Made by a program: the position numbers and the translations under genes
In this document: one piece after another, positions 16,140 to 23,818 of the stretch
Layout: every line of letters starts with the position of its first letter
How positions within the stretch are numbered: the stretch's first letter is position 1
NCBI GenBank assembly: GCA_023383815.1
Contig: JAHDYG010000004.1
Span: forward strand, 1-64,000
Length of the DNA stretch: 64,000 bases
Direction of reading: 5' to 3'
DNA from: Rhodocyclaceae bacterium
GTDB taxonomy: Bacteria; Pseudomonadota; Gammaproteobacteria; Burkholderiales; Rhodocyclaceae
Notes under the pieces: model-generated
Told to the model about the DNA's origin: nothing
The model's database searches: none
Seen by the model: the letters and a program-made list of their open reading frames with translations, nothing else

Positions 16140-16197
16140 TCAGTCGAAGGCGATGGCCGCCTTCAGCCAGACCGTGCGGCCGGGGCCAACGTTCGCT
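16140..16197 (-). pseudogene. 3' remnant of a TonB-dependent receptor gene
   Basis: In the minus frame ending at TGA 16142-16140 the codons read E-A-N-V-G-P-G-R-T-V-W-L-K-A-A-I-A-F-D. The G-P-G-R-T-V-W element and a terminal aromatic beta-strand are typical of the last strand of TonB-dependent outer-membrane receptors. Only ~19 codons survive, directly abutting the stop of the PIN toxin gene, and a terminator follows. The toxin-antitoxin module appears to have replaced the rest of the gene. Confidence 0.5.
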
Positions 16198-16584
16198 TCA
16201 GACCGGGAGCACCATCGCGCCGTAGCCAGCCACGGCGGAATCGCGCGACAGCAGGCGCATCGGCTCGGTGTCGGCCTGCGCGACGAGGATGCGGTCGAAC
16301 GGATCGGCGTGCAGGGGTGGCAGGGTATCCACCCTGGCGGCGTGGTCCCAGCTCACCGGCAACTCGCGATAGCCCGCCAGCGCGCACAGCTCGGCGGCAC
16401 GCGTGCCGCTCACCGGCATGTCGCCGCGCCCGAGCGCATGCTTGATGGCAATCTCCCAGATCGAGGCGGTGCTCACATAAACCTCGTTCGCCGGGTCGCC
16501 GATCAGGGCGTGCGCAGTCGCGCCCAGGCGGCTGGAGCCCGTCAGTGCCCACAGCATGATCTGGGTATCGAGCAGAAGGCGCAC
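16198..16584 (-). CDS. vapC: PIN-domain ribonuclease toxin (VapC type)
   Basis: The 128-residue PIN protein has the acidic residues expected for the metal site: D6 (L-L-L-D-T-Q), the Glu of S-I-W-E-I-A-I-K-H, and D's in H-A-D-P-F-D-R-I-L-V-A-Q-A and S-R-D-S-A-V. V-S-T-A-S-I-W-E-I-A-I-K and P-L-H-A-D-P-F-D-R mark the subfamily of type II toxin PINs paired with Phd-like antitoxins. It starts with GTG at 16584, two bases after the antitoxin stop. VapC toxins cleave tRNA or rRNA. The module lies directly upstream of the hox genes on the opposite strand. Confidence 0.87.
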   Translation of the reverse strand: MRLLLDTQIMLWALTGSSRLGATAHALIGDPANEVYVSTASIWEIAIKHALGRGDMPVSGTRAAELCALAGYRELPVSWDHAARVDTLPPLHADPFDRILVAQADTEPMRLLSRDSAVAGYGAMVLPV

Positions 16585-16586
16585 GA

Positions 16587-16826
16587 TCAGCGCCGACCGA
16601 GAAACAGCGCCGCCACCTCGGCGTTGTGCGCGTCGATATCGTCCGGCACTTCGAATTCACCCTTGGCGACGCCGATGCGCTGCGATACATCGGCCTGAAT
16701 CGGCAACATGCGCGCTACTGGCTTTCCGTTGCGGGAGATCACGATCTCGCTCTCCGCGCCCGTGACAATCTGGTCAATCAGGCGCGAAAGGTGGGTTTTG
16801 GCATCGAACAGGCTGACGCGTTGCAT
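16587..16826 (-). CDS. Phd/YefM-family antitoxin (VapB partner)
   Basis: This 79-residue protein has V-S-L-F-D-A-K-T-H-L-S-R-L-I-D-Q-I-V at the N-terminus and E-I-V-I-S-R-N-G-K-P-V-A-R-M, the Phd/YefM DNA-binding fold. The C-terminal F-E-V-P-D-D-I-D-A-H-N-A-E-V-A-A-L-F is the toxin-neutralising tail. A GAGGGG box precedes ATG 16826. It is cotranscribed with the PIN toxin and would autoregulate through the inverted repeats at 16851-16882. Confidence 0.88.
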   Translation of the reverse strand: MQRVSLFDAKTHLSRLIDQIVTGAESEIVISRNGKPVARMLPIQADVSQRIGVAKGEFEVPDDIDAHNAEVAALFLGRR

Positions 16827-16850
16827 GGTTGGCCCCTCGTTTCTGGTTTG

Positions 16851-16882
16851 ACTAGTCTAGTTAATGCGATTCCGGATCGCAA
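16851..16882 (-). promoter_or_regulatory. Promoter and operator of the vapBC module
   Basis: On the minus strand TTGCGA (16882-16877) and TAGACT (16859-16854) are separated by exactly 17 bp. The -10 is embedded in the palindrome ACTAG-T-CTAGT (16851-16861), and a second inverted repeat TGCGAT/ATCGCA (16865-16881) covers the spacer and -35. This fits autorepression by the antitoxin. Confidence 0.55.
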
Positions 16883-17018
16883 GCCATGCCCGTACGAAGG
16901 TCGCCGCTGGTAGGTGCGATGCCTGCCTGCTCGGATCGGGTGTCAGGATGCAAACGCATTGTCACGTGGGGGTCGTACAATGAAATGCAGGCGAGGCGCA
17001 GAGCTGGAGAGGCACGGA

Positions 17019-18812
17019 ATGGACGTCGAAGCGAGCGTGCGGGAGGTGGTCGGGCGGCAGGGGCGCGATGCGACGCGGCTGCTGCAGATCCTGATTGCGC
17101 TGCAGGACCGGCTGGACTGGCTGCCACCGGCGGCGATCACTGCCGTGGCGGCCGAGCTTGGCTTGCCGCGGGCGCGGGTCGAGGGCGTGGCGGGGTTCTA
17201 CAGCCTTCTGCACGGCACGCCGGCCGGGCGCTACCGCATCCGCTTCTCCGACAACATCACCGACCGCATGCAGGGCTCGGAGGCGCTGCGCAAGCGGTTG
17301 TGCCACCTGTTGTGGACCGAGTGCGGAAAGACGTCGGAAGACGGGCTGGTGAGCATCGGCACGACCTCCTGCACCGGCATGGGCGACCAGGGCCCGGCGC
17401 TGCTCGTCAATGGCCGTGCCGTGACCCGGCTCGATGCCGCGCGCATCGAGCGGATCGCCGAGCTGGTGCGCGGCGGGGTGCCGCTCGATGACTGGCCGGC
17501 GGAGTTCTTCCGGGTCGAAGAGGGCATCCGCCGGCGCGGGCCGCTGCTCGGCACACCCTTTGAGCCCGGCAGCGCCTTGCGGGCGGCGATTGCGCGCGGG
17601 CGCACGGGCTGGGGCGAGGAGATGGCCCGCTCGGGTTTGCGCGGGCGCGGCGGGGCGGGCTTCGCGACGGCGACCAAATGGCAGGCGTGCCGCGACGCGC
17701 CGGGGGCCGACAAGGTCGTGGTGTGCAATGCCGATGAGGGCGAGCCGGGCACCTTCAAGGACCGCGTGCTGCTCGCGCACGAGGCCGAGCGGGTGTTCGA
17801 GGGCATGACGCTGGCGGCGTGGGCGACCGGGGCGCGCACGGGTTTTGTGTACCTGCGCGGCGAATACCGCTTCGTGCTCGATGCCTTGCAGGCGGTGCTG
17901 GCGCGCCGCCGGGCGGTGGGGCTCCTGGGGATGGGGATTCTCGGCGAGGCGGGCTTCGACTTCGACATCGAGATCCACCTGGGGGCGGGCGCCTACGTCT
18001 GCGGCGAAGAGACGGCGCTCCTGGAATCGCTTGAAGGGCGGCGCGGCACGCCGCGCATCCGCCCGCCGTTTCCGGTGACGCACGGCTACCTCGGGCGGCC
18101 GACGGTGGTGAACAACGTCGAGACGCTGGCGCTCGCAACCTGGATCGCGCTCGAAGGCGGGGCGGCATTTGCGGCGACCGGCACGCCGCGCTCGACCGGC
18201 ACCAAACTGCTGTCGGTGTCGGGCGACTGTGCGCGGCCGGGCGTGTATGAGTTTCCATTCGGTGTCACGGTGGCCGAGGTGCTGGAAGAATGCGGGGCGC
18301 TCGACACGCTCGCGGTGCAGGTGGGCGGAGCGTCGGGGGTGACGCTGGCCGGGCACGAGTTCGGGCGCCGCATCGCGTTCGAGGACGTGCCTTCGGCCGG
18401 GGCCTTCATGGTGTTCGACGGGCGGCGCGATCCGTTCGAGATCGCGCATGCCTTCGTCGAGTTCTTCGCCCATGAGAGCTGCGGGTTCTGCACGCCGTGC
18501 CGGATCGGCACGACGCTGCTGAAGAACGATCTCGACAAGCTCGCGCGCGGGGTGGGCGGCAAGGTCGATCTGGCCAACATCGAGTGGATCAACCGCCTGC
18601 TGCGCAACGCGAGCCACTGCGGGCTTGGGTCGAGCGCGCCGAACCCGGTCGAGGACGGCCTCGCCAAGTTTCGCCCGGCCTGGGAGCGCAGGCTCAGGTC
18701 GCTGGAGTTCGAGCCGGCCTTCGATCTCGATGCGGCGCTCGGCCCTGCACGCCGGATGACCGGCCGCAGCGACCCGGGCGCCCATCTCGACCGTGAGGAG
18801 TCTTCGCAATGA
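17019..18812 (+). CDS. hoxF: NAD-reducing hydrogenase diaphorase subunit HoxF
   Basis: The 597-residue subunit binds FMN and NAD(H) and carries electrons between the hydrogenase dimer HoxYH and NAD. Residues 1-~150 are a NuoE-like part in which three of the four usual cysteines are missing (S-D-N-I-T-D at ~77-82 and C-T-G-M-G at 118-122). The NuoF-like part has R-G-R-G-G-A-G-F (~208-215), N-A-D-E-G-E-P-G-T-F-K-D-R, G-A-Y-V-C-G-E-E-T-A-L-L-E-S and the 4Fe-4S motif C-G-F-C-T-P-C-R with a later H-C-G-L-G. ATG 17019 follows a GGAGAGG box; upstream in-frame starts lack one. It overlaps hoxU by 4 bp. Confidence 0.94.
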   Translation: MDVEASVREVVGRQGRDATRLLQILIALQDRLDWLPPAAITAVAAELGLPRARVEGVAGFYSLLHGTPAGRYRIRFSDNITDRMQGSEALRKRLCHLLWTECGKTSEDGLVSIGTTSCTGMGDQGPALLVNGRAVTRLDAARIERIAELVRGGVPLDDWPAEFFRVEEGIRRRGPLLGTPFEPGSALRAAIARGRTGWGEEMARSGLRGRGGAGFATATKWQACRDAPGADKVVVCNADEGEPGTFKDRVLLAHEAERVFEGMTLAAWATGARTGFVYLRGEYRFVLDALQAVLARRRAVGLLGMGILGEAGFDFDIEIHLGAGAYVCGEETALLESLEGRRGTPRIRPPFPVTHGYLGRPTVVNNVETLALATWIALEGGAAFAATGTPRSTGTKLLSVSGDCARPGVYEFPFGVTVAEVLEECGALDTLAVQVGGASGVTLAGHEFGRRIAFEDVPSAGAFMVFDGRRDPFEIAHAFVEFFAHESCGFCTPCRIGTTLLKNDLDKLARGVGGKVDLANIEWINRLLRNASHCGLGSSAPNPVEDGLAKFRPAWERRLRSLEFEPAFDLDAALGPARRMTGRSDPGAHLDREESSQ

Positions 18813-19528
18813 GCGGACAGTTCCAGCTCGACGGGCAGGCGGTGCCCTTCGAGGACGGCCAGACCATCCTGCAGGCGGCGCGTGCGGCCGGCCGCTACAT
18901 TCCGCACCTGTGCTGGCATCCCGATTTCCCGCCGCACGGCTCGTGCAAGCTGTGCGTGGTGAAGGTTGGCGGGCGTCACCTGTCCTCGTGCGCTGCGCCG
19001 GCCGTCGAGGGCATCGAGGTCGAGAGCGATACCGCCGAGCTGCGCGCCGAGCGCCGGGCGCTGCTGCAGATGCTGTTCGTCGAGGGCAACCATTTCTGCC
19101 CTTCATGTGAGAAGAGCGGCCACTGCCAGTTGCAGGCGCAGGCCTACGAGCACGAGATGATGAGTGCGCGCTTTGCGTACTTCTACCCGCCGCGGCCGGT
19201 CGATGCCTCGCACCCGGACATCGTGCTCGATTTCAACCGCTGCATCTTCTGCGAGCTGTGCGTGCGGGCGAGCCGCGAGGTCGATGGCAAGAACGTGTTC
19301 GCGTTGAGCGGGCGCGGCATCCACAAGCACCTGGTGGTCAATGCCGAGTCGGGGCGGCTGGCCGATACCGATTTCGCTGCCGATGACCTGGCGGCGAACA
19401 TCTGCCCGGTCGGTGTGATCCTGCACAAGCGCCAGGGCTTTCGCGTTCCGATCGGCGAGCGCCCCTACGACGCGCGCCCGATCAGCCGCGTCGAGCTGGC
19501 CGCGGGCGGGCGGGAGGCGGACGAATGA
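18809..19528 (+). CDS. hoxU: NAD-reducing hydrogenase subunit HoxU (NuoG-like ferredoxin subunit)
   Basis: This 239-residue iron-sulfur subunit passes electrons from HoxY to HoxF. An N-terminal 2Fe-2S ferredoxin-like domain has C-W-H-P-D-F-P-P-H-G-S-C-K-L-C and later S-S-C. A middle C-P-S-C-E-K-S-G-H-C-Q-L motif (with H of G-N-H-F) is the His-Cys 4Fe-4S site, and C-I-F-C-E-L-C-V-R-A with I-C-P-V-G-V gives a further cluster site. Start and stop codons overlap those of hoxF and hoxY by 4 bp, so the genes are translationally coupled. Confidence 0.94.
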   Translation: MSGQFQLDGQAVPFEDGQTILQAARAAGRYIPHLCWHPDFPPHGSCKLCVVKVGGRHLSSCAAPAVEGIEVESDTAELRAERRALLQMLFVEGNHFCPSCEKSGHCQLQAQAYEHEMMSARFAYFYPPRPVDASHPDIVLDFNRCIFCELCVRASREVDGKNVFALSGRGIHKHLVVNAESGRLADTDFAADDLAANICPVGVILHKRQGFRVPIGERPYDARPISRVELAAGGREADE

Positions 19529-20088
19529 GCACGTCCGGATCCTCAGCCGGCCCGCGCAAGCTGCGCGTCGCGACCACTTCGCTCGCGGGTTGTTTCGGCT
19601 GCCACATGTCCTTTCTCGACATCGATGAGTACCTGTTCGATCTCCTCGACAGGATCGAATTCGACCGCTCGCCGCTCACCGACCTCAAGCACTGCGGCCC
19701 TTGCGACGTCGGGCTCATCGAGGGCGGGGTGTGCAACGCCGAGAATGTGCACGTGCTGCGCGAGTTCCGGAAGAACTGCAAGACGCTGGTGGCGGTCGGT
19801 GCGTGTGCGATCAATGGCGGCCTGCCGGCGCAGCGCAATCACCTCGAGCTGGGCGCGTGCCTGCAGGAGGTGTACGCGTTTCGCGACGGGCTGAGCGGGT
19901 CGGGGATTCCGAACGACCCCGAACTGCCGCTGCTGATCGACCAGGTGCACCCGATCCACGAGATCGTGCGCGTCGACTACTTCCTGCCCGGTTGCCCGCC
20001 TTCGGGCGCGGCGTTCAGGGCCTTTCTCACCGACCTGATCGCGGGGCGCACGCCGCGCCTCGACTATCCGGCAATCCGCTATGACTGA
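19525..20088 (+). CDS. hoxY: NAD-reducing [NiFe] hydrogenase small subunit HoxY
   Basis: This 187-residue small subunit carries the proximal 4Fe-4S cluster next to the Ni-Fe centre. Its ligand Cys lie in S-L-A-G-C-F-G-C-H-M-S (C23/C26), G-P-C-D-V-G-L-I-E-G-G-V, G-A-C-A-I-N-G-G-L-P and L-P-G-C-P-P-S-G, as in other Hox small subunits. It lacks the Tat signal of membrane-bound hydrogenases, consistent with a soluble cytoplasmic enzyme. It overlaps hoxH by 8 bp. Confidence 0.94.
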   Translation: MSTSGSSAGPRKLRVATTSLAGCFGCHMSFLDIDEYLFDLLDRIEFDRSPLTDLKHCGPCDVGLIEGGVCNAENVHVLREFRKNCKTLVAVGACAINGGLPAQRNHLELGACLQEVYAFRDGLSGSGIPNDPELPLLIDQVHPIHEIVRVDYFLPGCPPSGAAFRAFLTDLIAGRTPRLDYPAIRYD

Positions 20089-21562
20089 GAACGGAACGAT
20101 GGGTACCGCACGCGAAACCGCCGACGGGCGCGAACATCTGTCCCGCGTCGTGATCGACCCGGTGTCGCGGGTCGAGGGCCACGGCAAGGTGAGCCTGTTG
20201 CTCGACGGGCAGGGACGGGTGCGCGAGGCGCGGCTGCACATCGTCGAGTTCCGCGGCTTCGAGGTCTTCATCCAGGGGCGGCCGTACTGGGAAGTGCCGG
20301 TGATGGTGCAGCGCCTGTGCGGAATCTGCCCGGTCAGCCATCACCTGGCGGCGGTCAAGGCGCTCGACCATGTCGTCGGCGCCGCGCATGTGCCGCCCAC
20401 CGCGCACAAGCTGCGCCGGCTCATGCACTACGGCCAGATCCTGCAATCGCATGCGCTGCATTTCTTCCACCTGTCGTCCCCCGACCTGCTGTTCGGCTTC
20501 GAGTCGGAGCCGGGCCGGCGCAACATCGTCGGCGTTGCCGCCGCGCATCCGGACATCGCGCGCCAGGGGGTGCTGTTGCGCAAGTTCGGCCAGGAGGTGA
20601 TCCGCGCGACGGCGGGCAAGCGCATCCACGGCACCGGCGCGGTGCCCGGCGGCATGAACCGGCATCTGGCCGGCGAGGACCGGGCGGCGCTCGCTGCCGA
20701 GGCTGAGCGGATGGTGCAGTGGAGCCACGAGGCGGTCGGGCTCGTGAAGCGCCTGCATCGCGCCGATCCCGCGCTCTACGACGGTTTCGGGGCGTTCGAG
20801 TCGGGTTTCCTGAGCCTCGTGCGCGGGGACGGGGCAATGGATCTGTACGAGGGCGGGCTGCGTTTTCGCGACGCGGACGGTGCGATCGTCTTCGATCACG
20901 TGCGCGATCAGGACTACCGCCACCTCATCTCGGAAGAGGTGCGGCCATGGAGCTACATGAAGTTTCCCTACCTGCGCCGGCTCGGTCCGCAGGCCGGCTG
21001 GTACCGGGTGGGGCCGCTCGCGCGGGTGCAGAACTGCGACTTCATCCCGACGCCGCTGGCCGAGGCCGAACGCCGCGAGTTCATCGACCACGGCCGCGGG
21101 GCGCCGGTGCGCGCAACGCTCGCCTACCACTGGGCACGCATGATCGAGATGCTGCATGCGGCCGAGCTGATCCGCGGGCTGCTTGCCGACCCGGAGCTTC
21201 TTGCCGGCCCGCTCGTCGCCGAAGGGCCGCGCGCGAACGAAGGCGTCGGGGTGATCGAGGCGCCGCGCGGTACGCTCATCCACCACTACCAGGTGGACGA
21301 CGACGACCTCGTGAGCCTGTGCAACCTGATCGTGTCGACCACCCACAACAACCAGGCGATGAACACCGCGATCCGCGCCGTGGCCGACCGCTACTTCGAC
21401 GGCCGGGCGCTGACCGAGGGCCTGCTCAACCACATCGAGGTCGCGATCCGCGCCTTCGACCCCTGTTTGTCGTGCGCGACCCACGCGCTTGGCCAGATGC
21501 CGCTCGCGCTCGAACTGCACGCGGCCGACGGCAGCCTCGTCGACCGGCTCGCCCGGGATTGA
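20081..21562 (+). CDS. hoxH: NAD-reducing [NiFe] hydrogenase large subunit HoxH
   Basis: The 493-residue catalytic subunit binds the Ni-Fe(CN)2CO centre through two CxxC motifs: R-L-C-G-I-C-P-V-S-H (C80/C83) and D-P-C-L-S-C-A-T-H (C462/C465). After H468 there is a 25-residue C-terminal tail (A-L-G-Q-M-P-L and on), which the endopeptidase HoxW should remove after metal insertion. The N-terminal D-P-V-S-R-V-E-G-H-G is the usual family motif. It belongs to group 3d bidirectional hydrogenases (family knowledge). Confidence 0.95.
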   Translation: MTENGTMGTARETADGREHLSRVVIDPVSRVEGHGKVSLLLDGQGRVREARLHIVEFRGFEVFIQGRPYWEVPVMVQRLCGICPVSHHLAAVKALDHVVGAAHVPPTAHKLRRLMHYGQILQSHALHFFHLSSPDLLFGFESEPGRRNIVGVAAAHPDIARQGVLLRKFGQEVIRATAGKRIHGTGAVPGGMNRHLAGEDRAALAAEAERMVQWSHEAVGLVKRLHRADPALYDGFGAFESGFLSLVRGDGAMDLYEGGLRFRDADGAIVFDHVRDQDYRHLISEEVRPWSYMKFPYLRRLGPQAGWYRVGPLARVQNCDFIPTPLAEAERREFIDHGRGAPVRATLAYHWARMIEMLHAAELIRGLLADPELLAGPLVAEGPRANEGVGVIEAPRGTLIHHYQVDDDDLVSLCNLIVSTTHNNQAMNTAIRAVADRYFDGRALTEGLLNHIEVAIRAFDPCLSCATHALGQMPLALELHAADGSLVDRLARD

Positions 21563-21566
21563 GGTC

Positions 21567-22064
21567 GTGCGTACGGTCGTCTTCGGGGTCGGCAATGCGG
21601 CGCGCGGCGACGATGCGCTCGGGCCGCTGCTGCTCGCGCGCATCGCCGAGGCCTTTCCGGCGGTGACGGCGCTGGCCGAGTTCCAGTTGCAGATCGAACA
21701 TGCGCTCGACCTTGAAGGCGCCGGGCTCGTGCTGTTCGTGGACGCGGATGCCGCGCTGGAGGGGCTTTTCGCGTTTCGCGAGATCGGACCGGGCGTCGAG
21801 CGTGCGCCCTTCACGCACGCGCTCAGGCCCGAGGCGGTGCTGGAGGTCTTTGAACGCATCGAGGGGCGGGCGCCGCCGCCGTCCTTCGTGCTGGCCTTGC
21901 GCGGCGAGCGCTTCGGCCTGGGCGAGCCGCTGTCGCCGGGCGGGCGTGCCGCGCTCGATGCGGCCTGGGCCTTCCTCGCGCCGCTGCTCGAAACGCCGGC
22001 GCTCGATCGCTGGTGCGAAGCGGCGCGGCACACAGCAGGGAGGATGCAGCGATGCGCATCGTGA
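21567..22064 (+). CDS. hoxW: Hydrogenase maturation endopeptidase HoxW
   Basis: This 165-residue protease of the HyaD/HycI family removes the C-terminal tail of the large subunit. V-F-G-V-G-N-A-A-R-G-D-D-A-L-G-P-L at the N-terminus contains the nickel-sensing acidic residue, and F-V-D-A-D-A-A-L-E-G holds the second metal ligand. The start is GTG 21567, five bases after the hoxH stop, because the G-x-G-N-x-x-R-G-D-D-A motif must begin the protein; the frame further upstream is only hoxH in another frame. Its product overlaps the next gene by 13 bp. Confidence 0.85.
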   Translation: MRTVVFGVGNAARGDDALGPLLLARIAEAFPAVTALAEFQLQIEHALDLEGAGLVLFVDADAALEGLFAFREIGPGVERAPFTHALRPEAVLEVFERIEGRAPPPSFVLALRGERFGLGEPLSPGGRAALDAAWAFLAPLLETPALDRWCEAARHTAGRMQRCAS

Positions 22065-22924
22065 GCTGGAACCTTCAGTGGGGACGGGGTGCCGACGGCC
22101 GCGTCGATTATGCACGCACCGTTGCAGCACTGCGTCTGCTTGCCGCAGACGGCGCGACGGCGCCCGAGGTGATGTGCCTGCAGGAGGTTGCACGCAACTT
22201 CGATGGCCTCGCAGGTGGGTCCGGGGAGGACGGCGTGGCGCTGCTGCGGGTGGCCTTTCCGCGATACGAGGCGGTGTATGGCGCCGCGCTCGACGTCGCG
22301 CGCGCGGGCGGTGGCCGTGCGCAGTTCGGCAACCTGATCCTGAGCCGGGTGCCGGTGCTGCAGGCATTTCGCCATCTGCTGCCGTTTCCGGCCGATCCCT
22401 CGGTGCCGGGCATGCCGCGCGGCTGCGTCGAGATCGTGCTCGATGCGCCGGGCGGGCCGCTGCGCGTGCTCACCACCCATCTCGAATACTATTCGGCGCT
22501 GCAGCGGCGCGCCCAGGTGCTCGCCCTGCGCCGCCTGCAGGCCGAAGCGCTCGGCCATGCGCGGCTCGCGGGCCGGATGCCGGAACGCGAATCGAACCCG
22601 GCTTTCGCACCGCGTCCGCGCCCGGCGCGCGCGCTGCTGTGCGGCGACTTCAATTGCGAGCCCGGCTCGGTCGATCACGCCGCGATGGCGGCCCGGGAAG
22701 GCTTCGAGGGTGCCGGCTGGAACGATGCCTGGCGTTGCGCGCATGGCGATCGCCCGCACGCCCCCTCGGTTGGCCTGCACGGCGCCGAATGGCCCGAGCG
22801 CGCCTATTGCTGCGATTTCTTCTGGGTCTCGGATGAACTCACTGCGTCGGTCGCCGCAATCGAGGTGGACGCCGCAACCGACGCCTCGGATCATCAGCCG
22901 GTGGTGCTGGATCTCGCCCTCTGA
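22052..22924 (+). CDS. Endonuclease/exonuclease/phosphatase (EEP) family protein
   Basis: The 290-residue EEP protein has the four family motifs: R-I-V-S-W-N-L-Q at the N-terminus, C-L-Q-E-V with the metal-binding Glu, G-D-F-N-C-E-P in the middle, and S-D-H-Q-P-V-V-L at the end. No signal peptide is seen. Substrate (DNA, phosphoinositide-like or other phosphodiester) is unknown. It begins inside the end of hoxW (13-bp overlap), so it is probably cotranscribed, although EEP proteins have no known role in hydrogenase maturation. Its last 29 bp before the stop region are duplicated at 23819-23847. Confidence 0.85.
   Translation: MRIVSWNLQWGRGADGRVDYARTVAALRLLAADGATAPEVMCLQEVARNFDGLAGGSGEDGVALLRVAFPRYEAVYGAALDVARAGGGRAQFGNLILSRVPVLQAFRHLLPFPADPSVPGMPRGCVEIVLDAPGGPLRVLTTHLEYYSALQRRAQVLALRRLQAEALGHARLAGRMPERESNPAFAPRPRPARALLCGDFNCEPGSVDHAAMAAREGFEGAGWNDAWRCAHGDRPHAPSVGLHGAEWPERAYCCDFFWVSDELTASVAAIEVDAATDASDHQPVVLDLAL
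22886..22914. repeat. 29-bp direct repeat, copy 1 (end of EEP gene)
   Basis: TCGGATCATCAGCC begins this 29-bp stretch, which encodes S-D-H-Q-P-V-V-L-D-L. It recurs at 23819-23847 with a single mismatch, flanking the PIN/Phd module. Confidence 0.85.
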
Positions 22925-23031
22925 TCCCCGTAGACCTGATTGCTCCCAAACACTGGGCTGTCTTCGTTCGGCGATTGCTTCACTGCGCAACGACAACGCG
23001 AAGATGCGCAATACCTTCTGCAGTCGAGAAC

Positions 23032-23463
23032 TTACGGCTGACCTGTTTCGATCGCGTCGAGGGCTTCGGTAGGCGAGAGGATCTGCAGGCCTGGAATCGG
23101 CGGAAGATCAAGCAGGTCGCGGTCGCCACTGATCAACCAGTCCGCCTTGGCCGTCAGGGCCAAATGGACGAACTTGTCGTCATCCGGGTCGCGGCTGAGG
23201 GCGGGGCGGTTCGTATCGGGCAGTTTCACCCATTCGGCGATCGCGCTCAGATCGTGCAGCAGGAGCTGGCGCTTCTCCAGGCTCAGATAGCGGTCGAACT
23301 TTGGCCGCCAGAGACGGCTATCAAGCTCGGTAAAGGTTTCGTCGCAGAAGATCAGCCGACCGTGGGCGAGAAGCCAGAGCACGATCCGGGACGGTGGCGA
23401 CCCGGAGGACAGGGCAGCACTGATCAGTACGTTGCTGTCGACAACCGCCCGCTTAACTTTCAT
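23032..23463 (-). CDS. PIN-domain toxin (COG1569-type)
   Basis: The 143-residue PIN protein has D9 in A-V-V-D-S-N-V-L-I-S-A, E in F-T-E-L-D-S-R-L, and acidic residues in S-R-D-P-D-D-D-K-F-V-H-L-A and S-G-D-R-D-L-L-D-L. These are the signatures of the putative toxin-antitoxin PIN family COG1569. ATG 23463 lies inside the antitoxin gene end (11-bp overlap). It is a presumed RNase toxin; the pair lies between two copies of a 29-bp repeat. Confidence 0.85.
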   Translation of the reverse strand: MKVKRAVVDSNVLISAALSSGSPPSRIVLWLLAHGRLIFCDETFTELDSRLWRPKFDRYLSLEKRQLLLHDLSAIAEWVKLPDTNRPALSRDPDDDKFVHLALTAKADWLISGDRDLLDLPPIPGLQILSPTEALDAIETGQP

Positions 23464-23704
23464 CAGCCAGCAGGCGGTTCAGCTCTTCTTCGGTCAGGCC
23501 GCGGGCAGCGGCTTCACGAGCGGTCTGCTCCATCGTCTGGCGTAGGCGGTCAGCATAGAACGCTCGCATCGCAGCGTAATCTTCGGGCGACACCATGACT
23601 CCTACAACACGGTTGCGGCGGGCAACCTGAACCGGTTCGCGTTGCACCCGGTCGAGCAGTTCGCCAAATCGAGTCTTGGCTTCGTTGGCGGTGAAGGTGA
23701 GCAT
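23453..23704 (-). CDS. Phd/YefM-type antitoxin
   Basis: This 83-residue protein starts M-L-T-F-T-A-N-E-A-K-T-R-F-G-E-L-L-D-R-V, the classic Phd N-terminal block, with V-Q-V-A-R-R-N-R-V-V-G-V-M-V-S next. The C-terminal helix-rich tail would wrap the PIN toxin. The start at 23704 begins the domain; the frame upstream to 23911 is non-coding. The gene order (antitoxin then toxin, overlapping) is standard. Confidence 0.87.
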   Translation of the reverse strand: MLTFTANEAKTRFGELLDRVQREPVQVARRNRVVGVMVSPEDYAAMRAFYADRLRQTMEQTAREAAARGLTEEELNRLLADES

Positions 23705-23752
23705 CGTGCGTACTCCGGAGTGATTCGAGGTGAGCCGGATCAATGTTAAGTC

Positions 23753-23791
23753 AACCGTTCGATTCGCGCAATTCGTTCGAATCGAACGGTT
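23753..23791. repeat. 14-bp inverted repeat upstream of the antitoxin gene
   Basis: Arms AACCGTTCGATTCG (23753-23766) and CGAATCGAACGGTT (23778-23791) are perfect with an 11-nt loop. It begins 49 bp upstream of the antitoxin start. It could be an operator, a terminator for the upstream side, or the end of an inserted segment. Confidence 0.55.
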
Positions 23792-23818
23792 CATGCAAAT
23801 CCGTCTTGGCAGGATGTC

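Noticed and set aside
20027..23011. 994-codon open frame on the minus strand across hoxH and the EEP gene
   Set aside because: An antisense shadow spanning several verified genes, with Arg/Ala/His-rich composition.
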